Shown: piece after piece, positions 34,123-43,041 of the stretch
Layout: each line of letters begins with the position of its first letter
Numbering within the stretch: the first letter of the stretch is position 1
Assembly: GCA_030428395.1 (NCBI GenBank)
Contig: JAUIDW010000006.1
Location: 1 to 49,694, forward strand
Source: a bacterium
GTDB lineage: Bacteria > Planctomycetota > UBA1135 > GCA-002686595
Direction of reading: 5' to 3'
Length of the DNA stretch: 49,694 nucleotides
Made by a program: the position numbers and the translations under genes
The notes under the pieces: generated by a model
Database searches by the model: none
Told to the model about the DNA's origin: nothing
Seen by the model: only the letters and a program-made list of their open reading frames with translations

Positions 34123-34237
34123 CGGCACCCTGCGACGGGGCGCCGGGCCGGTGCGTGCCGGAGTGACGCGGCCCCGTCACCGTGGGGAGATGGAGCCCCC
34201 GCGGTCCGCCGAGGGAGACAGCACGAGGGAGGAGAGC

Positions 34238-36643
34238 ATGAGGAGAGCGCTCACGGTCTGTGCGCTGGTGGCCGCCGTGTGGCCGACGTCCGCGAAGGCC
34301 CAGTCGACCTGGGCCAAGGTGGTCGAGCCCGGGGACGAGCTCACCGTCGGGGACATGGTCCCGACGGAGGCACGCGGCTTCCTGGGTACCGGCCCCTGGT
34401 ACGCCTACGGCGGGAGCGTCATCAGCGGGGGCTGGGCCGCGCGCGTGAGGTCGGACGGCGAGCCGCGGTGGGCCTCCTCGGTCGACCTCCCGCAGCTGCC
34501 CGCCTACAACGTGCCGTCGCTCGTCGCGATCGACGAGACGCCCGACGGGGGCGCCGTCGCCCTGGGCCCGGTGCAGAACCTGCACGGGGGCACGTTCTAC
34601 GATCCGCTGGGCACCTGGGTGGTGCGGCTGGACGGCGACGGCGAGCTCCTGTGGTCCGCGGAGGTCGGCGCGGTGCAGCACGTCGGGATCGTCGGCCACG
34701 ACGTCGCGGCCACGTCCGACGGCGGCTGCGTGGTGGTCGGCTCGGCCCACGACCTCAGCGAGTTCGGCAGCCCGCAGTTCGGCTACGAGACCGAGTCGAG
34801 CCGGCTCTGGGTGGCGCGCCTCTCCGCCGACGGCGACGTGCAGTGGAGCCGGCGCATCGCCGCCGTCGACCCGGACGGAGGGCTGTGGTCGTCCGGTGCG
34901 CAGTCGGTGGTCGTGACCGCCTCGGGCCGCATCGCGGTGCTCGGCCGCACGCTCACGGAGACGGCCGAGGGAGAGCGGGCGCGGGGGACGTGGCTGCTCC
35001 TGCTCGACGGCACGGGCGACCTGCTGTCCCAGCGCGCGTCCTGGGCCGACCTCGGCGAGGAGCCCTCCGCCATCCCGCTGAACCAGTTCCTCTACCCCGT
35101 CCAGCTGGCCGAGGTCCCCGCCGGTGGGTTCGTCGCCACGTCGCGGGAGTGGGGCTATCCCAACGACAAGCGGGCCTTCCTGACGCGGTTCGACCCGGAC
35201 CTGACGGCCCAGCTCATGATGGCGTACCCCGAGGCGCCCCCGGGGAGCGGGCGCGTGCACGAGCTGCGCGCCTACCCAGTCGGCGCGGGCCGGATCGCGC
35301 TCGCCGGAACGTTGCTCAGCGCGGGCCGGCGGGCGTGGATCGCCGTGGTCGACGGCAAGCTCCAGCCCGTCTGGCAGCGCACGTTCGAGACCGAGGTCGA
35401 GGACCGCGCGCTGGTCGTCGTCGAGCAGGCCGACACCGTGCTCGGTCCGACCGTCGTGGTGGGGGGCCGCCACCTGCCGGAGTTCGACCCGGCGCCGAAG
35501 CCCTGGGAGCTCCTGGGGCTGCGGGTCCTGCTGACCCTCATGATCCCGGACCAGAAGTTCCTGGTGGGGGGCTCGAGCGGGCTGGGGTCGACCGGCTCGG
35601 AGCGCAGCCTGTTCGCGCTGCGGCTCGACGGCCAGGGACAGCTCGACGGCGAGTGCCCCCGGTTCCCCGACCGCGACGTCGACGCGGTCCAGGTCCGGGT
35701 GTACGACGCCACGCCCGAGGTCGAGGTCGAGGACCTCGCGCTGACCGTCGGTCCGCTCGAGGCGGACGTGGACCCGCTGGACATGACCGCGATCGAGATC
35801 TGCCCCCTGCCCGAGCTCCCCGACGGTCCGGTCGGCGTGGTGCTGCCGCCGCCGTGCGTCCCCGGCCCGCCGGGAGCGCCGTTCCTCGACGGGGCTCCCT
35901 GGCTGCCCGACCTGCCCTGGTGCCAGCACGAGATCGGCTGCCTGGTCTGCGTGCCGCGCCTCGTGCGACGGGGCGACCCGATCCCCAACCCCGAGTACCG
36001 GGCGCGGCTCTACGGCGCGTTCCGCGGCCTCGGCCGGCCGGGCGGCGGCGCGATCGAGGCGTCCGCGGGCCCGCCCACCGACGTGCTCGAGGCGCTCGCG
36101 GACGTCCCCGCGGGGCGGTACTTCGACGAGAAGCGCTCGCGGGCGGCGTCCGACGCGCTGGCCGCGATCCTGGAGGGACGCGGGCGCCCGCAGGACGTGC
36201 AGGCGCTCTCCGTCGCCCTGGCGGCGCTGGACCTCGACCTCGCGCTGCCCGCGTGGCGTCCGGCCCAGGTGCCCGCGGGCCCCGCGGCCGCCGCCGACTT
36301 CGCGGGCGTGGCCCGCGTCGTCCTGCACGACGTGGCGCAGGCGGGCACGCTCGACCTGCGCGTCGAGCCGTCCGGCTTCGGCCCCGCCGGCTACGCGCGC
36401 GCGTGGCCGAGCGCGATCCTCGCGTTCCCCTTCGACGGCGAGCTCGAGCCCGGCGGCTGGGCCGACGTCCACCTGTACGTCGCCGACCTCGTGGTCGACG
36501 CACCCCGCGGCGCCCTGCGCGCCCTGCAGTGGGACGGCACCACGTGGCGCGACGTCACCTTCGGCCGCGACGAGCGCCGGGGCACGCTGACCGCGCGCGT
36601 GGAGCGGCTGGACCCGCTGGTCCTGGCGGCCCCGCTCCGCTGA
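34238..36643 (+). CDS. Large secreted propeller protein with W-rich repeats
   Basis: An 801-residue exported protein. ATG at 34238 follows GGGAGGAG. Residues 1-21 are a signal peptide ending A-K-A. The first ~470 residues carry repeats of the type T-P-D-G-G-A-V-A-L-G...W-V-V-R-L-D-G-D-G-E-L-L-W-S, matching SBBP/delta-60-like propellers. A Pro/Cys-rich hinge (about 515-580: P-P-P-C-V-P-G-P-P and C-x-H-E-I-G-C-L-V-C) separates it from an Ala-rich helical part and a final beta domain that ends A-L-Q-W-D-G-T-T-W-R-D-V-T...L-D-P-L-V-L, like choice-of-anchor U endings. It has its own extended -10 promoter and a strong bidirectional hairpin after the stop. Function unknown. Confidence 0.85.
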   Translation: MRRALTVCALVAAVWPTSAKAQSTWAKVVEPGDELTVGDMVPTEARGFLGTGPWYAYGGSVISGGWAARVRSDGEPRWASSVDLPQLPAYNVPSLVAIDETPDGGAVALGPVQNLHGGTFYDPLGTWVVRLDGDGELLWSAEVGAVQHVGIVGHDVAATSDGGCVVVGSAHDLSEFGSPQFGYETESSRLWVARLSADGDVQWSRRIAAVDPDGGLWSSGAQSVVVTASGRIAVLGRTLTETAEGERARGTWLLLLDGTGDLLSQRASWADLGEEPSAIPLNQFLYPVQLAEVPAGGFVATSREWGYPNDKRAFLTRFDPDLTAQLMMAYPEAPPGSGRVHELRAYPVGAGRIALAGTLLSAGRRAWIAVVDGKLQPVWQRTFETEVEDRALVVVEQADTVLGPTVVVGGRHLPEFDPAPKPWELLGLRVLLTLMIPDQKFLVGGSSGLGSTGSERSLFALRLDGQGQLDGECPRFPDRDVDAVQVRVYDATPEVEVEDLALTVGPLEADVDPLDMTAIEICPLPELPDGPVGVVLPPPCVPGPPGAPFLDGAPWLPDLPWCQHEIGCLVCVPRLVRRGDPIPNPEYRARLYGAFRGLGRPGGGAIEASAGPPTDVLEALADVPAGRYFDEKRSRAASDALAAILEGRGRPQDVQALSVALAALDLDLALPAWRPAQVPAGPAAAADFAGVARVVLHDVAQAGTLDLRVEPSGFGPAGYARAWPSAILAFPFDGELEPGGWADVHLYVADLVVDAPRGALRALQWDGTTWRDVTFGRDERRGTLTARVERLDPLVLAAPLR

Positions 36644-36660
36644 GCCGGCGCGGCCCGAGC

Positions 36661-36700
36661 CCGAGGGCGGCCCCGCGATGCTCCGCGGGGCCGCCCTCGG
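36661..36700. terminator. 17-bp perfect hairpin between convergent genes
   Basis: Perfect 17-bp stem (36661-36677 with 36684-36700) and a six-base ATGCTC loop, 17 bases after the stop at 36643. No T-run on either strand. Confidence 0.7.
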
Positions 36701-36782
36701 CTCAGGCTCCGTCCCGGACTCGCACCTCCTCGACGGGGCACAATCCGTCCGCCCGTCGTCGGAGGGTGGAACCGGCGCGGGG

Positions 36783-39700
36783 CTAGCGCCCCGGCAGCGA
36801 GGTGGCCTTCGGCCGGCCCGCGGCGGAGGAACCGGGAGCGGCGTCGGGGAGCCCGCCCGGGGCGACGTCGAGAGTCGTCGCGTCGGACGTCGTCTGGAAC
36901 CGCAGGTCCGTCGCCACGACGCGCAGGAGCACTCCGGTCATGCCCGCGGACGCAGGGAGGCGCCAGGCGTGGTGCCGCGCCGTGGCGGGCAGCTCGGGCG
37001 AGACCATGTGCCACGTGCGGCCCGCGTCGTACGAGGCCTGCACGCGGAAGGAGCGGAGCGCCTCGTCGTCGAAGGCGGACCAGGTCACGGGGACCACGCC
37101 TCCCGCGGGGAAGGTCGCCCCGGCGGCGGGGCCGGTCAGCTGGACGGCGGGCGGCGCGTCGCCCAGGCGAGCGTCGGGCCGGATGGTGAAGGGCGCGCTG
37201 TAGTAGTCCACCGTGCGGCCGCCGGCGCCGTAGCTGAAGCGCAGGTGGATCCTGGCCGTGTCGGTGCTGACGTAGGGCATGCGGAAGTCCCAGCAATCGA
37301 TGCCCGTGTGGGCGCCGCCGTACCCGACTCCGCCGTGCTCGCCGTCGATCACGATGCCGGCGCTCCACGTCCCGCTGAAGCCCGTGAAGTCCCAGCAGAC
37401 CTGGATCTCGTCGCCGAACACGAACGGGCCGGTGAGGTCGGTCAGGAAGGTGAGGGACGACGCGGGGACGTCGTCGGTGTAGGGGATCGACGCGTAGCGC
37501 TCGTCGAAGCCCTCCTGGCCGGCGGTGTCCACGGCCACGACCTTGAAGAACGACGGGTTGTTGTTGGACGAGGGGTTGGCGACCGGGACCGTGACCTCGA
37601 CCGACCGCGCGGTCCCCGGCAGCGTGGCGAGCTCGACGAAGCTCGAGGGGTAGTTGCCGTGCTCCGAGAACAGCACGCGCTGCGAGACGATCGCGCGGTC
37701 GTCGCTCGCCTTCCACGTGAGGAACACGCGCCGGCCGGCCTCGAGCAGCCGGTCGTTGGCGAGCAGCTCGACCCGCGGCGGGGAGTCGGCGGCCGGAGGC
37801 GCGGTGAGGAACGGGACCGCGTTCACGGGGCCGACGACGGCGTCTCCGGAGCCCAGCGGCGCGGGGCCGCTGGCCGCACCCCACCAGTTCCCGGTCGCGA
37901 GGACCGTGGACCCGTTGGCGACGACGCCGGCGCCGTTCCCCACGAACGAGTTCGGGTTGAGGGTCCCGTCGAGCAGCGCGCTGCCCTGCGGGCTCGTGCG
38001 GACCCCCGTTCCGTTGGCCTCGAAGACGGACGAGCGCGCCATCAAGGTCCCGAAGGTCGTGGCGATCGCACCCTCCACGTTGCCCTCGAAACGGCACGAA
38101 TCCACCTGGACGAGGGAGTCGTCCGCCTGGACGCCCAGCGTCCCTCCGGACACCTCGCAGTCGCGGAACCGCGGCCCGGTGCCCATGTGCGCGAACATCA
38201 TCAGGTTCCAGGCGCCGGCGGGATCGTGCCGCTCGAAGCGGATCGGGTCGTGCGGGAGCCCGACGGCGCGGAAGTCCCCGGTCGACAGGTACACGAAGCC
38301 CGAGCCGGGGGTGAACTGGACCGTCGCGCCCGGCTCGATCGTCAGGTGGCCGCCGGACTGGTCGATCCCGTCGACGACGTACGGGACGGCGAGCTTCGCC
38401 CAGCGCGCCGTGCCCCGGACGCCGCCCCCGCCGACGTCGACGTGGTCGTCCACGTTGCCCGTCGCGGGGACGTGGCTCCCGGTGCGCAGGCCGCCCGTGA
38501 GGCTGACGGGGACCGCGTTCCCGGCCAGGACGTTCCCGGCGCCCAGCTGGAAGTCCCAGCCGAACAGGTCGAGAGCCGGCCCGGGCGAGTTGGTCACGGT
38601 GAGGTTGTCCAGGTAGGCGGGCTGCGTGTAGCGCTCCCGCGTCAGGCGGAGACCGGCGCCGTCCACGGCGAGGCCGTCCGCCAGCAGGTAGCCGCGCAGC
38701 ACGGAGACCCCGCCGGGTCCGGTGACCGTCGTGTCGCGGACGACCAGGGTGCCGTCGGTGACCGACAGGCCCGCGAACGCGCCGGACTCGAAGCTGCTGC
38801 GGTCGACCTGCACGTACGTCCCGCGGTCCCCGCCGCCGACGCTGTCCGCGGTGCTGACGATGCCTCCGGGGAACGAGCAGTCCGCGACCAGCAGCGAGCC
38901 GCCGAAGCCGACGTGCAGGCGGCAGGAGGTGACCGCGTGGTTCCACTCGGCGAGCCCCCGGACCCGGACGGGCGGGTTGACGGTCGAGATCCCGCCGGTC
39001 CAGCTGATCGGCGCCGCGGGCGAGCCGTCCAGGATCAGGGTGCCGTCGACGTCCAAGGTGAATCCCGCCTGCACGTCGACCACGGTCCCGCCCTCGACGG
39101 TGACCGTGGACGTGGCGGGGATCGTGAGGTCGCTGCAGACCACGTAGGGACCTCCCGCGGCCGTCCAGACGACGGACTGCCCGGGCGCGGGGATGGGGGG
39201 CAGGTTGCACGCCGGGGGCGGAGGGTCTCCGACCGAGAGCGTGTCGATCCCGAGGCTCGAGGACGCGCAGGCGAAGTTGCACGCCGCGTCGACGTAGTAG
39301 CGGATCGCGATGGCGCCGCTCCCCGGGAGCGTCGTGGAGACCTCCTGCCAGCCACCGGTCGGGACGGGGTCGACGAGCTGCAGCAAGGTCGTGAAGTCCC
39401 CGACCGAGGTCGCGGACGACCCCGTGCTCGTCGCCCCGCTCGGCGAGTACCGCACCTCGAGCGTGTCCGCGTTGCTGGAGGCCACGGCGCGAACGTGCAG
39501 CGTCAGCACGTCGCCCGCGGTCTGCCCGGGGACGTCGGGGAGGATCGCCCAGGTGCTGACGCGACCGCCGAAGAAGTCCGCGCTCGAGCTGTCGACGGCC
39601 AGGTAGCCGCCGCCGGCCTGCGCCGTGAAGAGGCTCCCGGACCGCCACGTGCCGGACCCGGAGGGGTCGCTCTGGTTCCGGAAGACCCACCCGTCCGCCA

Positions 39701-39845
39701 CGAGGCCCGCGGGCCCCCCGGCGCCGGGATCGACGCCTCCCACGGCGTCGAACGCCTCGACGTACTGGGCCTGGGCGAGGGCGGGGGCGGAGCTCCCCGC
39801 GAGGGCGAGGGCGGTGAGGATCAGCAGGTTCGTCGTGCGGCGCAT
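36783..39845 (-). CDS. Secreted protein with choice-of-anchor J-like domain, parallel beta-helix and Ig-like tail
   Basis: A 1020-residue exported protein. Residues 1-24 are a signal peptide ending A-L-A. Residues 25-210 form a beta-sandwich resembling choice-of-anchor J (E-A-F-D...G-W-V-F-R-N-Q-S...G-G-G-Y-L-A-V-D). Residues about 240-690 have the short repetitive strands of a right-handed parallel beta-helix (V-E-G-G-T-V-V-D-V, L-V-V-R-D-T-T-V-T-G, V-Q-V-D-S-C-R-F-E-G-N), including an N-W-W-G-A-A-S-G-P motif typical of such helices. Two Ig-like or fibronectin-like units follow (P-P-R-V-E-L-L...F-L-T-W-K-A-S-D-D and P-V-T-W-S-A-F-D-D). Beta-helix plus lectin-like sandwich suggests polysaccharide binding or lysis, but no catalytic residues can be named. 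Confidence 0.86.
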   Translation of the reverse strand: MRRTTNLLILTALALAGSSAPALAQAQYVEAFDAVGGVDPGAGGPAGLVADGWVFRNQSDPSGSGTWRSGSLFTAQAGGGYLAVDSSSADFFGGRVSTWAILPDVPGQTAGDVLTLHVRAVASSNADTLEVRYSPSGATSTGSSATSVGDFTTLLQLVDPVPTGGWQEVSTTLPGSGAIAIRYYVDAACNFACASSSLGIDTLSVGDPPPPACNLPPIPAPGQSVVWTAAGGPYVVCSDLTIPATSTVTVEGGTVVDVQAGFTLDVDGTLILDGSPAAPISWTGGISTVNPPVRVRGLAEWNHAVTSCRLHVGFGGSLLVADCSFPGGIVSTADSVGGGDRGTYVQVDRSSFESGAFAGLSVTDGTLVVRDTTVTGPGGVSVLRGYLLADGLAVDGAGLRLTRERYTQPAYLDNLTVTNSPGPALDLFGWDFQLGAGNVLAGNAVPVSLTGGLRTGSHVPATGNVDDHVDVGGGGVRGTARWAKLAVPYVVDGIDQSGGHLTIEPGATVQFTPGSGFVYLSTGDFRAVGLPHDPIRFERHDPAGAWNLMMFAHMGTGPRFRDCEVSGGTLGVQADDSLVQVDSCRFEGNVEGAIATTFGTLMARSSVFEANGTGVRTSPQGSALLDGTLNPNSFVGNGAGVVANGSTVLATGNWWGAASGPAPLGSGDAVVGPVNAVPFLTAPPAADSPPRVELLANDRLLEAGRRVFLTWKASDDRAIVSQRVLFSEHGNYPSSFVELATLPGTARSVEVTVPVANPSSNNNPSFFKVVAVDTAGQEGFDERYASIPYTDDVPASSLTFLTDLTGPFVFGDEIQVCWDFTGFSGTWSAGIVIDGEHGGVGYGGAHTGIDCWDFRMPYVSTDTARIHLRFSYGAGGRTVDYYSAPFTIRPDARLGDAPPAVQLTGPAAGATFPAGGVVPVTWSAFDDEALRSFRVQASYDAGRTWHMVSPELPATARHHAWRLPASAGMTGVLLRVVATDLRFQTTSDATTLDVAPGGLPDAAPGSSAAGRPKATSLPGR

Positions 39846-40015
39846 CGGAGGAGTCCCTGGGGTTGGCGCTCTCGAGTCCCGACCGGGGCGATCCGGCCGG
39901 GGAACCCCCGGCCCCCGACAACTAGCGTGCCGCTGCCCCCGGGGCCGCTCCAGCCCCCGCGACGCCGGCCGCCGTCCAGATCCTGGATCGCGCGTCCGAT
40001 CGCTGGAGCCGCCGT

Positions 40016-40033
40016 GCGCCCCGCGCGGGGCGC
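40016..40033 (-). terminator. Palindromic hairpin after the CRTAC1-type gene
   Basis: Perfect 18-bp palindrome GCGCCCCGC/GCGGGGCGC, ten bases past the minus-strand stop at 40044. No T-run. Confidence 0.5.
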
Positions 40034-40043
40034 GTCGGCTTTC

Positions 40044-41756
40044 TTACTCGGTGGGTGCGGTCGTCGCGACGGGCTCGGCGCCTTGCACGAGCCGGTAGTA
40101 GGCTCCGGCGTCCAGGCGGTGCACGGCGTCGCCACCCGGCCAGTGGACGGCGACCTCGCAGGTCCGGGCGTCGCCGAGGCCGAAGTGGAGCCGCGGGTCG
40201 TGGCTCGTCTGGTAGCTGCCGCCGCTGCGCTTCTCGCCGACCTGCTGCCGACCGCCGGCGCGGACGGTGACGCGCACGCCGATCGCGTCGCGGTTGCCGG
40301 ACGTCGCGACGAGGTCGAGGCCGATCCAGCTCGAGGGGGGCGTCCACACGTTGTGGAAGAGCCGCGCCTCGTCTCCGTTGAACACCTGCAGGACGTCGAG
40401 CCGGCCGTCGTTGTCGAAGTCCAGGGTGATCGAGCCGCGCCCGACGCGCGGGGGGGAGAGCGCGAGGGTCGACTCCTCGGCGGCCGGCGCGAAGGTCCCA
40501 CCGTCGTTCCAGAAGACCTGGCACGGCTGCTTCCAGCGGAGGCCGTCGGTGAAGAACTCGATGTTGTCGATCACGTGCCCGTTGGCGACGTAAAGGTCGA
40601 GGTCCCCGTCGAGGTCGAGGTCCAGGAGGTCGACCCCGAACCCGACGAGGGAGTACGAGGGAACGTGGAGGCCGCGCGTGCGCGAGGCGTAGCGGAACGT
40701 CCCCCCCGGGCTGCCCAGGTAGAGCGCGTTGGCCTCGTGGCTCAGGTTGGTCACGACGAGGTCGAGCCAGCCGTCGCCGTCGACGTCGCCGGCGTCCACG
40801 CCCATCCCCGCCTCGGTCGCGCCGTCCTCGTTGTGGCTGACCCCGCGGAGGAGTCCCTCTTCCTGGAACGTCCCGTCCCCGCGGTTGACGTGGAGGAAGT
40901 TGGGCGTCGAGTCGTTGGCCACGTACACGTCCGGGTCGCCGTCCGCGTCGAAGTCCGCCACCAGGACGCCGAGGCCCTTGCCCGTCCGGTCGGTCATCCC
41001 CGCCGCCTCGGTCGCGACCTCGAACGTGCCGTCCCCCCGGTTGCGGTAGAACACGTCGGGGTCGCTCTCGTAGGCGTCGGGGTGGCAGTACGCGACCTGG
41101 CCCGCCGTCACGTCGCCGCAGTCGGTGTGCGCCGCGGGGTCGAACAGGACGTAGTTCACGACGTACAGGTCCAGGTCGCCGTCGCCCTCGGCGTCGAACC
41201 AGGCGGCGCTGCTGCTCCAGGCCTCGTCGCCGAGGCCGGCCTCCGCGGTCGCGTCGACGAAGCGCCCGTCGCCGTCGTTGCGCAGCAGCGTGTTGCGGCC
41301 CACGTTGGCGACGAACACGTCGACGTCGCCGTCGCCGTCGTAGTCGGCCGCGGCGGCGCCCATGCCGTACCCGGTGTCCCCCGCGCCGGACGACGCGGTG
41401 ACGTCCTCGAACGTCCCGTCGCCGCGGTTGCGGAACAGGCGGTTGCCGGGAGGTGGCGAGGTCGCGTCGGCCTCGGGGGCGCCCGGGACGGCGCCGGACT
41501 GGACGAGGTACAGGTCCATCCACCCGTCGCCGTCGAAGTCCAGGGCGCATCCCCCCGCGCCCATCGTCTCGGGCAGGTACTTGCGCGGCGTGGCGCCGTT
41601 CACGTGGACGAAGTCGATCCCGGCCGCGGCGGTGGCGTCCGCGAAGACGGGCTGCGCCGCCTGCGACCGGCCGGGGGCCGGCGGATCCTCGCCGCCGCAG
41701 CCGGCGAGCAGCGACGCCAGCGCGAGGGCGGGAGCCGGGTCGGCGCGCGCGCTCAA
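40044..41756 (-). CDS. CRTAC1-type lipoprotein: VCBS/FG-GAP propeller with ASPIC/UnbV domain
   Basis: A 570-residue predicted lipoprotein. The start is TTG at 41756, overlapping the TPR gene's stop as TTGA, with GGAGG eight bases upstream. The short signal ends in L-L-A-G-C (Cys20). The body holds calcium-binding VCBS repeats (D-F-D-G-D-G-W-M-D-L-Y, D-Y-D-G-D-G-D-V-D-V-F, D-A-E-G-D-G-D-L-D-L-Y, D-V-D-G-D-G-W-L-D-L, D-L-D-L-D-G-D-L-D-L-Y) separated by F-R-N-R-G-D-G-T-F-E-D-V-T. The ASPIC/UnbV domain lies at about 490-560 (N-R-D-A-I-G-V-R-V-T-V...H-F-G-L-G-D-A). This domain order matches bacterial CRTAC1 proteins, which commonly sit beside TPR genes. Function outside the cell is unknown. Confidence 0.93.
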   Translation of the reverse strand: MSARADPAPALALASLLAGCGGEDPPAPGRSQAAQPVFADATAAAGIDFVHVNGATPRKYLPETMGAGGCALDFDGDGWMDLYLVQSGAVPGAPEADATSPPPGNRLFRNRGDGTFEDVTASSGAGDTGYGMGAAAADYDGDGDVDVFVANVGRNTLLRNDGDGRFVDATAEAGLGDEAWSSSAAWFDAEGDGDLDLYVVNYVLFDPAAHTDCGDVTAGQVAYCHPDAYESDPDVFYRNRGDGTFEVATEAAGMTDRTGKGLGVLVADFDADGDPDVYVANDSTPNFLHVNRGDGTFQEEGLLRGVSHNEDGATEAGMGVDAGDVDGDGWLDLVVTNLSHEANALYLGSPGGTFRYASRTRGLHVPSYSLVGFGVDLLDLDLDGDLDLYVANGHVIDNIEFFTDGLRWKQPCQVFWNDGGTFAPAAEESTLALSPPRVGRGSITLDFDNDGRLDVLQVFNGDEARLFHNVWTPPSSWIGLDLVATSGNRDAIGVRVTVRAGGRQQVGEKRSGGSYQTSHDPRLHFGLGDARTCEVAVHWPGGDAVHRLDAGAYYRLVQGAEPVATTAPTE

Positions 41757-42943
41757 CGTCCGGACCTCCGCAGCGTGTCGGCGTAGGCCGCGGCCCGCTC
41801 GGCGTCCGCTCGCCGGCCGCTGCGCCGGAACGCGACCGCGAGCAGGTCGTAGAGCTCCGGCCGCGCGGGGTCGACCGCGCGGGCCGCGTCGAGCTGCTCG
41901 ATCGCCTCGTCGGTGCGGCCGGCCCGCAGGAGGTGCTCGGCGAGCACGAGGCGCTTGTCGACGTGCCCCGGATCGCGCCGCACGAACTCGCGCAGGAACC
42001 CGATCTGGTCCTCGAGCTCGCTCATCTCGCGGAACCGCTCCAGGCACGCCCGCCCCTCCTCGGCCCGGCCGACGCGGATCAGCGCGCGCCCGAGGTTGTA
42101 GAGGGCGCCCACGTGCCCCGGGACCTCCTCGAGGACCGCCTCGAAGCGCGCGATGGCGCGCTCGTCCTCGCCGGCGCGGCTCTCGGCGAGCCCCAGGCGG
42201 AAGCGCGCCTCGAGGTGCTCGGGGTCGTACCGCAGCACCTCGAGGAAGAGCCCGACCGCGCGGTCCTGCTCGCCGCAGTCCGCCGCCAGGCAGCCCAGCT
42301 GGTACAGCACGTTCGCGTTCCGCGGGTCGGCCCGCCGGCAGCGCTCCAGCTCGCGCTCGGCGACCTCCACGTCGCCGAGGTTCAGCGCGCACATCGCCTT
42401 CGCGTAGCGGTACTCGGGGCGGTCGCGGATGGCGATCGCCTGCTCGAGCTGCGCGAGGGCCTCGCGGTTGCGGCCGCGCCCTGACAGGCAGCGCGCGAAG
42501 GTGTGCTTCCAGCCGTCCTCCCGCGGGGCCGCGGCGACCGCGCCGCGCAGGACCGGCTCGGCCGCCTCGTACTGGAAGCGCTGCACCAGGCAGAACCCGA
42601 GCAGGTAGCGGAACTCCGGAGAGCGCGCGCCCGTCTCGATCCCGCGGCGAACCAGGTCCTCGGCGGGCCCGGTCAGTCCCCGGCGCACCATCTCGCGCAG
42701 CAGCGGCAGAGCCGCCTCGTGCTCCCCGCGCGCGTACCGCACCTGCACCTCCCGGGCGACCTGCTCGAGGGTGCCGCCCTGCCCGGCCGCGGGCGGGGAC
42801 AGCGATAGGACCGTGCCCAGGCAGACGAACGCCGTCCAGGGCCGCAGGCGCCGGCTCGGACCACGCGCGCGTGCGGCCAGGTCCCGCGCCGCGGCGCTCC
42901 TCAAGGCGCCGGGCGATCGGGGGCAGGCCGACCTCCCATACAA
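41753..42943 (-). CDS. Exported TPR protein, operon partner of the CRTAC1-type gene
   Basis: About 396 residues. A long Arg-rich N-terminal stretch leads into one hydrophobic segment (about residues 36-54, T-A-F-V-C-L-G-T-V-L-S-L-S) that acts as signal or anchor. The rest is about nine TPR units, such as A-L-P-L-L-R-E-M-V-R-R-G, A-L-A-Q-L-E-Q-A-I-A-I, A-L-Y-N-L-G-R-A-L-I-R-V-G. The start is uncertain: TTG at 42943 lies two bases after a TAAGGT -10-like box, and TTG at 42904 is an alternative with no ribosome site. Its stop overlaps the next start by four bases, so the two proteins are translated together. TPR proteins beside CRTAC1 proteins recur in planctomycetes and acidobacteria; a shared complex is inferred. 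Confidence 0.85.
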   Translation of the reverse strand: MYGRSACPRSPGALRSAAARDLAARARGPSRRLRPWTAFVCLGTVLSLSPPAAGQGGTLEQVAREVQVRYARGEHEAALPLLREMVRRGLTGPAEDLVRRGIETGARSPEFRYLLGFCLVQRFQYEAAEPVLRGAVAAAPREDGWKHTFARCLSGRGRNREALAQLEQAIAIRDRPEYRYAKAMCALNLGDVEVAERELERCRRADPRNANVLYQLGCLAADCGEQDRAVGLFLEVLRYDPEHLEARFRLGLAESRAGEDERAIARFEAVLEEVPGHVGALYNLGRALIRVGRAEEGRACLERFREMSELEDQIGFLREFVRRDPGHVDKRLVLAEHLLRAGRTDEAIEQLDAARAVDPARPELYDLLAVAFRRSGRRADAERAAAYADTLRRSGR

Positions 42944-43041
42944 TCACCTTACTCGAACTCGCGGCGCGCGGGGCCGGGGCCGGTGGCGAGGTCCCCGCGC
43001 CCCATCCGGGGTGAGCTCCGGGGCGCGGACGCGCGTCGGCC

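Larger units (their letters stand above)
33771..34237. other. 467-base divergent intergenic region
   Basis: Carries TAGACT (33831-33826) for the minus-strand propeller gene and TGGTACCGT (34114-34122) for the plus-strand gene. No supported gene between them. Confidence 0.5.

Noticed and set aside
36678-41786. 1702-residue plus-strand open frame across the beta-helix and CRTAC1 genes
   Set aside because: It is antisense to two well-supported minus-strand genes and its composition is that of a shadow frame.
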